Below, piece by piece: positions 18,156 through 27,604 of a DNA stretch of 64,000 bases. The position numbers and the translations under genes are program-made. Within the stretch, counting starts at the first letter, position 1. Each line of letters begins with the position of its first letter. The DNA comes from Pannonibacter sp051860505. GTDB taxonomy: Bacteria; Pseudomonadota; Alphaproteobacteria; Rhizobiales; Stappiaceae. The notes beneath the pieces are model-generated. The model was not told the DNA's origin, ran no database searches, and saw only the letters and a list, made by a program, of their open reading frames with translations. The stretch spans positions 9,634 through 73,633 of the forward strand of contig NZ_JBHYDX010000027.1 in NCBI RefSeq assembly GCF_051860505.1. The letters are read 5' to 3'.

Positions 18156-19456
18156 AGGATGAAGCGCGACAGATCGACGTTTTTGGCCAGTTCCCCCACA
18201 TTTGACCGCACGTGCTCAGCGTCAATGGCGACCACCCGCCCGGCCTGATCGGGTGCCGAGTAGGATACCTCGTCGAGGATCCGCTCCATCACGGTCTGCA
18301 GCCGGCGGGCACCAATGTTCTCGACACTGGCGTTGAGGTCGACGGCAATCGAAGCGATCTCGTCAATCGCATCATCTGTGAAGCTGAGGTCGACGTTTTC
18401 GGTCTTCAGCAAGGCCACATACTGCTTGATCAGGCTTGCCTCCGGCTCGGTCAGGATCGCGCGGAAATCCTCCCGGGTCAGTGCCTTGAGTTCGACGCGG
18501 ATCGGCAGGCGGCCCTGCAATTCGGGCAGAAGGTCGGATGGCTTTGCGACATGGAAGGCACCTGACGCGATAAAGAGGATGTGGTCGGTCTTCACCGGCC
18601 CGTGCTTGGTCGCCACCACCGTGCCCTCGATCAGCGGCAACAGGTCCCGCTGCACGCCTTCGCGCGAGACATCACCGCCTACCCGGCCGTCACGCGCACA
18701 GATCTTGTCGATTTCATCAAGGAAGACGATGCCAGCATTCTCGACCAGCGAAACCGCCTCGCTGACGACTTTTTCTTCATCGAGAAGCTTGTCGGACTCC
18801 TCAGCGATCAGGATGTCATGGGACTCCTTCACCGTGACACGTCGGCTCCTGGTCTGGCCACCGAAGGCCTTGCCAAGCAGTTCCGACATGTTGATGACGC
18901 CGATGTTGGCGCCCGGCATCCCAGGCACATCAAAGCCTGGCATCTGCGGTGTCGCACGCACCTGGATCTCGATCTCACGGGTGTCGAGTTCGCCTTCGCG
19001 CAGCTTCTTGCGGAAGCTCTCACGGGTGGCCGGGCTGGCGTTGGCACCGACTAGTGCATCCAGCACGCGTTCTTCCGCCAGCACATGCGCCTTGGCCTTC
19101 ACCTCGTTGCGGCGCGTCTCGCGCACCAGTGTAATGCCAACCTCGACCAGATCGCGGATAATCTGTTCCACGTCGCGACCGACGTAGCCGACTTCTGTAA
19201 ACTTGGTCGCCTCGACCTTGACGAAGGGGGCGTTGGCGAGCCGTGCCAGGCGGCGGGCAATTTCGGTCTTGCCGACACCGGTCGGTCCGATCATCAGGAT
19301 GTTCTTCGGCAGAACCTCCTCACGCATCGGGCTTTCCAGTTGCAGCCGTCGCCAGCGGTTGCGCAGGGCGATAGCTACCGCACGCTTGGCATCCTTCTGG
19401 CCGACGATATAGCGGTCGAGTTCGGAGACGATCTCGCGGGGCGAAAAATTGGTCAT
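18152..19456 (-). CDS. hslU: HslUV protease ATPase subunit
   Basis: A 434-residue AAA+ unfoldase that feeds substrates to HslV in the cytoplasm. It starts SPREIVSELDRYIVGQ. Walker A is GPTGVGKTEI (about 57-66), the GYVGRD pore loop is intact, Walker B is IVFLDEIDKI, and the C-terminal tail DLSRFIL that docks into HslV is present. The internal I-domain lies at about 110-240. It follows hslV by 33 bp, the usual hslVU order. The GTGA overlap with the next gene suggests a three-gene operon. Confidence 0.97.
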   Translation of the reverse strand: MTNFSPREIVSELDRYIVGQKDAKRAVAIALRNRWRRLQLESPMREEVLPKNILMIGPTGVGKTEIARRLARLANAPFVKVEATKFTEVGYVGRDVEQIIRDLVEVGITLVRETRRNEVKAKAHVLAEERVLDALVGANASPATRESFRKKLREGELDTREIEIQVRATPQMPGFDVPGMPGANIGVINMSELLGKAFGGQTRSRRVTVKESHDILIAEESDKLLDEEKVVSEAVSLVENAGIVFLDEIDKICARDGRVGGDVSREGVQRDLLPLIEGTVVATKHGPVKTDHILFIASGAFHVAKPSDLLPELQGRLPIRVELKALTREDFRAILTEPEASLIKQYVALLKTENVDLSFTDDAIDEIASIAVDLNASVENIGARRLQTVMERILDEVSYSAPDQAGRVVAIDAEHVRSNVGELAKNVDLSRFIL

Positions 19457-19489
19457 CGTTTCGATGGTCCTCTGAGGGGCCGCACGCGA

Positions 19490-20050
19490 TCAGCGCGCGC
19501 TTTCCAGGCTTTCGAGGGTGAGATTGCCGTTGGTGTAGACGCAGATGTCGGCGGCGATGGCCATTGCCTTGCGGGCAATCGCCTCGGCTTCCATGTCCGT
19601 GTCCACAAGGGCCCTCGCCGCGGCGAGCGCAAAATTGCCACCCGAACCGATGCCCATGACGCCGCCTTCTGGCTCCAGCACATCGCCCGTGCCAGTCAGG
19701 ACCAGGGAAACGTCCCTGTCGGCAACCAGCATCATCGCTTCGAGACGGCGCAGATAGCGATCCGTCCGCCAGTCCTTGGCCAGTTCGACGCAGGCGCGCA
19801 TCAGTTGTCCGGGATATTGTTCCAGCTTGGCTTCGAGCCGTTCGAACAGGGTGAAAGCGTCTGCGGTTGCGCCGGCAAAACCGCCAATGACATTGCCCTT
19901 GGCCAGTGGCCGCACCTTGCGCGCGGTATTCTTGATCACCGTGGGTCCGAGCGAGACCTGACCGTCGCCGGCAATGACGACGCGCCCGCCTTTGCGGACC
20001 ATCAGGATCGTGGTGCCGTGCCAGGTGCCCATTCCATGTTCTGAACTCAT
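19490..20050 (-). CDS. hslV: HslUV protease peptidase subunit
   Basis: About 186 residues of the threonine peptidase ring. The mature N-terminal Thr is T13 in WHGTTILMVRKGG, followed by VVIAGDGQVSLG, so a 12-residue propeptide is cleaved. FAGATADAFTLFERLE and GIGSGGNFALAAARAL are family blocks. ATG 20050 (MSSEHGMG) is chosen; in-frame ATG 20083 would only lengthen the propeptide. It forms an operon with hslU downstream. Confidence 0.95.
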   Translation of the reverse strand: MSSEHGMGTWHGTTILMVRKGGRVVIAGDGQVSLGPTVIKNTARKVRPLAKGNVIGGFAGATADAFTLFERLEAKLEQYPGQLMRACVELAKDWRTDRYLRRLEAMMLVADRDVSLVLTGTGDVLEPEGGVMGIGSGGNFALAAARALVDTDMEAEAIARKAMAIAADICVYTNGNLTLESLESAR

Positions 20051-20231
20051 GTCTTGTCCATCTGTCGCATTTGTCTCCGGCATCCGTGCCGGAAGACGAC
20101 GGCGACCACGGACGCGGTCTATTCGGTCCAGACCTGTCGATCTGAGCCGGTCCACGTTTAGGTCGCCGCTTCGTTGGTTCTTATTTAGGCGCGCAAGCGC
20201 CAGACGCCAAGCTGCGCTCCGGCCGCACCCG

Positions 20232-20813
20232 TTAGACCCGTGCCTGTGTTTCGGTTATCAGCCGCTTTACCAAGGTATTGAGCAAGGCCATGCTGCGCTC
20301 GTTGCGCAGGTCGCCCTTATCGTCGAAGGCCTCGGCTGCATTGGGAACCATGACCATATCCGGGATGAGCAACGCGCCCAGTCCGACTTCAAGGATGGTT
20401 CGCATGCCGATCAGCCCGCGAATGCCGCCGAGCGCGCCCGTCGAGGCCGAGCCAATCGCAAAGACGCGGTTCTTGAACGCGGCTGCCGGCGGTTCACCCG
20501 GATCGTTGAGGCGGCTGATCCAGTCCAGCGTGTTCTTCAGCAATGGCGTAATGGCGGTGTTGTACTCGGGGCAGGCGATGAAGACGCCCTGATGCTCCTG
20601 CATCAGCCGCTTCAGTTTGTGCGCAGCCTCCGGCACGCCTTTTTCCCGCTCCTGGTCGCCGTCATAAAGGGGCATCGGATAGTCGGCAAGCGATATGCGG
20701 GTCACGTCCGCATCCGCCAGAACGAGCTGCTTGGCAACGAGGGCTGCAAGTTGTGTGTTGTAGGATCCGCCCCGGATGGAGCCGGAGAAAACAAGAATTC
20801 TGGGATGACGCAT
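20232..20813 (-). CDS. NAD(P)H-dependent FMN reductase (flavodoxin-like fold), copy 1
   Basis: A 193-residue flavoprotein of the NADPH-dependent FMN reductase family. It has the phosphate-binding loop LVFSGSIRGGSYN (about 6-18), the ACPEYNTAITPLLKNTLDWISR block around residues 80-105 and GSASTGALGGIRG. Such enzymes reduce flavins, quinones or azo/chromate substrates. Which applies here is not determinable. GAGGAGG before ATG 20813 supports the start. It lies 88 bp downstream of a close paralogue, so the pair is a tandem duplication. Confidence 0.85.
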   Translation of the reverse strand: MRHPRILVFSGSIRGGSYNTQLAALVAKQLVLADADVTRISLADYPMPLYDGDQEREKGVPEAAHKLKRLMQEHQGVFIACPEYNTAITPLLKNTLDWISRLNDPGEPPAAAFKNRVFAIGSASTGALGGIRGLIGMRTILEVGLGALLIPDMVMVPNAAEAFDDKGDLRNERSMALLNTLVKRLITETQARV

Positions 20814-20901
20814 GGAACCTCCTCGATCAGCCGCTTGGCTTTTGCACGCAGAGTGCGGTCTGATCGAAGAAAGTTCAATGACTTCCCATAGGGGGCGAAG
20901 G

Positions 20902-21501
20902 TCAGGAACTGGCTGCCGGTTCGACCCGCAGCGAAGCCTCCGCGATCAATGCCCTTATGAGCGCTGACAACGAAGCCGCCGCGCGCTCGCATGTCAGGCC
21001 GCCGGATGTATCAAATCCGTCAGCAGCGTTTGGAACGGCGATCATTTCCGGGATCACAAGGGCTCCAACGCCCGTCTCCAGAACGAGGCGCAGGTTCGCG
21101 AGCCCGCGGATGCCGCCAAACGGCGACGTCGATGCGGATCCCACGGCAAACACACGGCCCTTGTAGGCCGCCATGCGTGGCTCGGATGGCTCGGAAACAC
21201 GACTGATCCAGTCAATCACGTTCTTCAGGAGCGGCGCCACACCTGCATTATATTCGGGGCTGGCGATGAAGACGCCGTGATGTTGCTGCATCAGGCGCTT
21301 CAGGGCGACAGCTGGCGCAGGCACGCCTTCTGCGGCCTCAAGATCACCGTCATAGAGCGGCATTGGGAAGTCCCGCAGCGAAATGGCCGTCACTTCAGCC
21401 CCGGCTTCATCCAGCCGCTGCCCGACGAGCGCGGCCAGACGGGCGTTGTGAGAGCCGGTGCGGACCGAACCTGCGAAAACGAGAATTCTTGGATGAGCCA
21501 T
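20902..21501 (-). CDS. NAD(P)H-dependent FMN reductase (flavodoxin-like fold), copy 2
   Basis: A 199-residue paralogue of the neighbouring reductase. The same blocks are present: LVFAGSVRTGSHN, PMPLYDGDLEAAEGVP, ASPEYNAGVAPLLKNVIDWISR split around residue 90, and SASTSPFGGIRGL. Conservation over the full length and adjacency indicate tandem duplication followed by divergence. ATG 21501 is used because GGGAGG sits four bases upstream. Confidence 0.85.
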   Translation of the reverse strand: MAHPRILVFAGSVRTGSHNARLAALVGQRLDEAGAEVTAISLRDFPMPLYDGDLEAAEGVPAPAVALKRLMQQHHGVFIASPEYNAGVAPLLKNVIDWISRVSEPSEPRMAAYKGRVFAVGSASTSPFGGIRGLANLRLVLETGVGALVIPEMIAVPNAADGFDTSGGLTCERAAASLSALIRALIAEASLRVEPAASS

Positions 21502-21603
21502 GCCGCCTCCCGACAAAAGCCGGCAACGCTTCGCTGCCGGCTCCAGTCAATAAGGCCGGGGAAAAGCTCATGTCTAATCGAAAGCGCTGAGGGGAGACCT
21601 CAA

Positions 21604-22218
21604 TCAATCCGGGCGTCTGTAGACCCAGACCCGAGCGGGCGGCAAGTTGGCCCAGATCCAGTCGGTCCGCACCAGATCGAACAGGCCGGCCTCGGGTTTG
21701 ACCGGAGGAACCAGCGCATAGGAAAACTGGATGAACGGCGCGCCCGGTTCCAAAAGATCAAGCGCCTCGAGAACAAGCGCGCGGCGTTGCTCGACCGGTT
21801 TCGTGAACAGGGGCAAGCCCGAGACAATCGCGGCAAGGCTGCCGTTTGCCAAAGGTGTATGCGGGGCGAGCGTTTCGCGGAGCGCATAGGCGTCGCCCTG
21901 GACGGTCGCCATGCCCGGATACCGCTGGCGCAGCAGGTGGCAGAAATCGGCGCTGTACTCGATCACGGTGAGATCGCGCTGAGCGACGCCGCGATCAAAG
22001 ATCGCCTTGGTCACCACGCCGGTGCCCGGGCCAAGTTCCAGATAGTGCCCGCCCGGACGCACTGGCACGAACGAAGCAATGCGCTTCGCCAGTTCCGGTC
22101 CAGAGGGACTCACGGAACCCATCGTCAATGGGCTGTCGATCCAGCTGCGAAAAAACCTGAACTCGTCGCGGATCTTGTCCACGAGGCCCTTGTGTGTCAG
22201 CAGCTTGTGCGCGGCCAT
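21604..22218 (-). CDS. phospholipid N-methyltransferase-like SAM methyltransferase (PmtA-like)
   Basis: A class I SAM-dependent methyltransferase of about 204 residues. The N-terminal LTMGSVSPSGPELAKRI and SAM motif YLELGPGTGVVTKAI match the COG3963 phospholipid N-methyltransferase group, which includes rhizobial PmtA (phosphatidylethanolamine to phosphatidylcholine). SGLPLFTKP and FIQFSYALVPP are later motifs. ATG 22218 (MAAHKLL) is preferred because AAGGGGA lies upstream; ATG 22248 is an alternative. Related rRNA adenine methyltransferases share the fold, so the lipid substrate is an inference from family similarity. Confidence 0.75.
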   Translation of the reverse strand: MAAHKLLTHKGLVDKIRDEFRFFRSWIDSPLTMGSVSPSGPELAKRIASFVPVRPGGHYLELGPGTGVVTKAIFDRGVAQRDLTVIEYSADFCHLLRQRYPGMATVQGDAYALRETLAPHTPLANGSLAAIVSGLPLFTKPVEQRRALVLEALDLLEPGAPFIQFSYALVPPVKPEAGLFDLVRTDWIWANLPPARVWVYRRPD

Positions 22219-22309
22219 TGGCTTCGTCCCCTTAACGATGTTCTTCATTTAGGAAACCAAGATGGGCGATTTCAAGACCGATCTTTGATGACGTTAACGT
22301 CATATCGGG

Positions 22310-23443
22310 CTAACCGCCTATTTTATCGAGAAAATCCTTTACCCTGGCAAAGAAACCCGTGGACTCGGGATTGTTTTCGCCGGAACTCTCTTTCTCAAAT
22401 TCCGCCAGCAACTCGCGTTGGCGTTTTGTCAGGTTCGTCGGCGTTTCAACGGTCACCTGGATATACATGTCGCCATGCTGGTTCGAACGCATCACCGGCA
22501 TGCCCTTGGCCTTGAGGCGGAACTGCTTGCCGGTCTGGGTGCTTTCGGGAACCTTGACCCGCGTGGTGCCGCCGTCAACCGTCGGGACGTCGAACTGTCC
22601 GCCCAGCGAAGCTGTGGTCATGGAAATCGGAACCCGGCAATAGAGATCTGCGCCGTCACGCTGGAAGAACTCATGCGGCTTGATTGACAGGAAGATGTAG
22701 AGATCGCCGCTGGGTCCGCCGCGCAGGCCTGCTTCGCCTTCACCGGCGAGCCGGATCCGGGTGCCGTCCTCGATGCCGGCCGGAATGTTGACGGACAGGG
22801 TGCGCTCCTGCGTCACCCGGCCGACGCCACCACAATTGGTGCAAGGGTCGGAAATGACCTGGCCACGCCCCTGGCAACTCGGGCAAGCCCGCTCGAGGGT
22901 GAAGAAGCCCTGTGCCGCGCGCACGCGGCCAGAACCGCCGCAGGTGCGGCAAGTCGTGGGGCTAGACCCCGGCTTGGCACCGGAGCCGCCGCACGGCTGG
23001 CAGGTGATAGAGGTCGGCACTTCGATCTCGACCGTCTTGCCCGCGAAAGCCTCTTCCAGGGTAATTTCCAGATTGTAGCGCAGGTCCGCCCCGCGCTCAC
23101 GGCCGCCAGCGCGTCGGCCACCGCCGCTCATGCCGAAGAATTCCTCGAAGATATCCGACATGGTCGAGGCGAAGTCGTGCGAATGCGCGCCAAACCCACC
23201 GCCACCGCCGCCGCCATTCTCGAAGGCAGCGTGGCCAAAGCGATCATAGGCTGCGCGCCGCTGACCGTCTTTCAGGATGTCATAGGCTTCGTTGACTTCC
23301 TTGAAGAGCGCTTCGGCAGCATCGTCCCCCGGATTGCGGTCGGGATGATACTGCATGGCGAGCTTGCGATAGGCGCTTTTCAGCACCTTTTCATCCGCGC
23401 CGCGCTCAACGCCAAGGACTTCATAAAAATCGCGCTTTGCCAT
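22310..23443 (-). CDS. dnaJ: chaperone DnaJ (Hsp40)
   Basis: A 377-residue type I Hsp40. The J domain holds the HPD tripeptide in MQYHPDRNPGDD (about residue 33) and is followed by a Gly/Phe-rich linker. Four zinc repeats are all intact: CQPCGGSG, CRTCGGSG, CPSCQGRG and CTNCGGVG. The C-terminal substrate-binding domain ends in VKDFLDKIGG. It delivers substrates to DnaK and stimulates its ATPase. It lies downstream of dnaK but is separated by 234 bp that include a terminator-like hairpin, so it may have its own promoter. Confidence 0.97.
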   Translation of the reverse strand: MAKRDFYEVLGVERGADEKVLKSAYRKLAMQYHPDRNPGDDAAEALFKEVNEAYDILKDGQRRAAYDRFGHAAFENGGGGGGGFGAHSHDFASTMSDIFEEFFGMSGGGRRAGGRERGADLRYNLEITLEEAFAGKTVEIEVPTSITCQPCGGSGAKPGSSPTTCRTCGGSGRVRAAQGFFTLERACPSCQGRGQVISDPCTNCGGVGRVTQERTLSVNIPAGIEDGTRIRLAGEGEAGLRGGPSGDLYIFLSIKPHEFFQRDGADLYCRVPISMTTASLGGQFDVPTVDGGTTRVKVPESTQTGKQFRLKAKGMPVMRSNQHGDMYIQVTVETPTNLTKRQRELLAEFEKESSGENNPESTGFFARVKDFLDKIGG

Positions 23444-23632
23444 AGTCGAGGTACTCGCTGGATTCCGGAGCGCTTTCCAATCGAACCGACAAACCGGTCG
23501 ATGAGAAATCGCTCCCAGATCAATGCGTTAAGCAATTTCCGGAGAATTGCATTGCCTGCAGGTCCCGCATCGCGCCAGTTGCGTTGCACAGGAGCTTTCC
23601 GCTCTTGTCCCTTAAACGGGACACATGCAAGC

Positions 23633-23668
23633 AAAAATCGGTCGGCGCGGCCATATGGACCGCGCCGA
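23633..23668 (-). terminator. intrinsic terminator downstream of dnaK
   Basis: On the minus strand a 9-bp stem (arms 23660-23668 and 23642-23650) with a nine-base loop is followed a few bases later by T5 (23633-23637). It lies just after the dnaK stop and before dnaJ, and would limit read-through from dnaK. Confidence 0.65.
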
Positions 23669-23677
23669 TACCAAATC

Positions 23678-25568
<1,891 letters not shown>

Positions 25569-25744
25569 TTTATCCTCTCTTTCCAGCAAACCGGATGGAC
25601 CCGCTACGGCGTCGATCCGGCCCCTTTTCACGATGAGCCTCCGGCCTCTTGGCCGGGGACACGCTCCCCGTATCCTGATGACGTTTTGTTTCTGCCTTGG
25701 CGGAGAAAACCTGCTCCAGGACCGGATAGCGCGTGGCTTGATCG

Positions 25745-25776
25745 CTATATAGGTTGAGGCGTGAAGTGCCGCAAGG
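25745..25776 (-). promoter_or_regulatory. candidate dnaK promoter (heat-shock sigma-32-like)
   Basis: On the minus strand CCTTGCGG (25769-25776) is followed after 15 bases by CCTATATAG (25745-25753), about 180 bases upstream of the dnaK start. The CTTG...CCTATAT pattern resembles alphaproteobacterial sigma-32 promoters, but the -35 half is not a perfect CTTGAAA match. A sigma-70 reading is also possible. Confidence 0.4.
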
Positions 25777-25958
25777 CACATGCCAATGTTGTTCGCCCGC
25801 ACAGCATGTGGTGGGTAATCCTTCGCAAAGCGTTACCGGATTGGTGCAAACGCCTTGCGGAACTGCAAAGGCCACAACTCGGTCAGACTTGCACAAGCCC
25901 CAGTGCTGCAGGGCTCCCAGAGAAGGCGATGCAGGATGAGGTCGAAGGGAACGGAATC

Positions 25959-26615
25959 ATGACGCCAGATAAGGCTGTCGCAACGCAGCGGCGCAAGGCT
26001 GCTCTGCCCCAGGGCTTTCGCCACCTGCCCGGACGTTTAGACCGCCAGGCACAGGAAGCCCTGGTCGCAGAGTTGCGGATCATCATTGCCGAGGCACCGC
26101 TGTTCACGCCGGTCATGCCGCGAACCGGAAAACCGTTTTCGGTGCGCATGAGCAATTGCGGCTCGCTTGGCTGGGTTTCGGATGTGCGCGGCTATCGCTA
26201 CCAGCCGATGCATCCCGTGACAGGTCGCCCCTGGCCGGCGATGCCATCCGTGCTGACAGACATTTGGGCGGAACTTGCCCCCGACGCGCCACCGCCCGAA
26301 GCTTGCCTCATCAATTTCTACGGCGAGGATGCCCGGATGGGCCTGCACCAGGACCGGGACGAGGCAACCTTCGACGCGCCGGTGCTGTCAGTCTCGCTGG
26401 GCGATACGGCGCTGTTCCGTATCGGCGGACTTGAGCGGAGTGATCCGACGTTGTCACTGAAGCTGTCGTCGGGTGATGTGGCCCTTCTCGGCGGCGCAGC
26501 CCGCCTCGCCTTCCACGGCATCGACCGGCTGTATCCGGGCACGTCGACCCTGCTCAAGGATGGCGGGCGGATCAATTTGACGCTTAGGCGCGTGACCAAA
26601 CCAGAAAAGACTTAA
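25959..26615 (+). CDS. alkB: AlkB-like alpha-ketoglutarate-dependent dioxygenase (DNA alkylation repair)
   Basis: A 218-residue Fe(II)/2-oxoglutarate dioxygenase that removes methyl groups from N1-methyladenine and N3-methylcytosine by oxidation. Iron ligands are visible as the H-x-D pair in GLHQDRDE and the later His in LAFHGIDR; the 2-oxoglutarate-binding Arg is in GGRINLTLRR. NFYGEDARMGLHQD is the classical core. ATG 25959 has AAGGGA nine bases upstream; ATG 25929 is a possible alternative. The frame stays open further upstream but that part is not AlkB-like. Its stop overlaps the end of the convergent NYN gene by four bases. Confidence 0.92.
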   Translation: MTPDKAVATQRRKAALPQGFRHLPGRLDRQAQEALVAELRIIIAEAPLFTPVMPRTGKPFSVRMSNCGSLGWVSDVRGYRYQPMHPVTGRPWPAMPSVLTDIWAELAPDAPPPEACLINFYGEDARMGLHQDRDEATFDAPVLSVSLGDTALFRIGGLERSDPTLSLKLSSGDVALLGGAARLAFHGIDRLYPGTSTLLKDGGRINLTLRRVTKPEKT

Positions 26616-27425
26616 TCTTCAAGATCGGCGTCGGGAGCAAGCATGTTTGGCGTTGTTTTCTGAGAGGTTGGTCTCTTTATCCCGGACTGCAGGCCGTCGA
26701 TGTGTTCAAATAAATCGTCGCGAACAGATTGCCACAATGGGTCTAAAATAAACTCAACACCTTCTCGCCGAGCTAATTTTGCTGCAGGCACAAAATCGCT
26801 GTCTCCCGATACAAGTATGATTGTTTGAGCTTGTTTTTTTAGAGTAATTGAAGCGATATCCAAGCCAATTCGCATATCGACGCCTTTTTGACGTAGACCT
26901 AGGTGAACATCTTGAGGGTCAATTTCTCGCCATTTGATTTGAAGTTCGCGGGCCTTTTTAAGTTGCTCAGGTTGGAGCGCGAATTGACCACTTTCATCAA
27001 ATATTAGCCCCTCGATCCAAGCCTTTGTATCAAGGATGCGTTTGATTTTTCTAGGAGGCAGAGACCAATCCCCCTCTTTGATCACTTCGCCAAGCCTTAA
27101 AGCAACCTTGCGTTGCTTTCGCAAAGCATCGAACAATGCACGTCGCCATTGTGCTTGATCAGTTTTATCAAAGTCTATACGTAAATTTAAAAGTGGATGG
27201 TGGCTTATTCCACTGAATGGATTAGCGTCATAAAAGAAAATTCTGTAAACACGACCAATCCAGTCGTTACTCTTGCACCCAGTCAAGCTGATAATGTGAG
27301 ATCGACATAAACTTTTTAGAAGGATGGCGACTTTTTCAGGATTCTCAATTTTATCACTGTCGACAAGCGTTTTTATTCGCTTGAGGAAAAAAACCACCGT
27401 CAATCAAAATAGCAATTTTGTCCAA
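26612..27425 (-). pseudogene. NYN-domain (PIN-like) nuclease gene with a frameshift at a T7 tract
   Basis: Two overlapping frames together encode one NYN-domain protein. Frame one starts near TTG 27425 with DKIAILIDGGFF, the first catalytic Asp motif. The other carries LKRIKTLVDSDKIENPEK onward to the catalytic block KGVDMRIGLDI and SGDSDFVPAAKLAR. They join at a run of seven T on the minus strand (27387-27393); six T would give an uninterrupted GGFFLKR, as is typical of such proteins. All NYN acidic residues are present. It may be a real frameshift, a homopolymer sequencing error or slippage. The gene is AT-rich (21 to 22 G/C per 60 bases in two lines counted) in a GC-rich chromosome, which suggests transfer. 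A ribonuclease role is inferred. Confidence 0.75.
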
Positions 27426-27434
27426 GAAGCACCC

Positions 27435-27500
27435 AAAAAAAAGCCCCAAGCTTTCGGCCTGCCCGAGAATTCTACGGCGGCGTACTCCTCTTGGGGCGGA
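27435..27500 (-). ncRNA. candidate small RNA or transcription attenuator upstream of the NYN gene
   Basis: On the minus strand GCCCCAAG (27490-27497) pairs perfectly with CTTGGGGC (27443-27450), which is followed directly by T8 (27435-27442). The enclosed 39 bases hold a second GC-rich pairing (GCCGCC with GGGC-a-GGC). A perfect -35 TTGACA lies at 27531-27536 with CATCTT 17 bases on, placing transcription start near 27500. The T8 ends ten bases before the NYN start codon. It is either a free RNA of about 65 nt or a leader terminator for the nuclease gene. I do not recognise a known RNA family. Confidence 0.5.
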
Positions 27501-27604
27501 TACGAGAAAGATGAGTCGAACGTACGAAACTGTCAAATGATTTTGTGCTAATGACTGATAACTTTTGGACATCGCTCGTAGAGTGGAGCGTACCAAGCTA
27601 AGCC

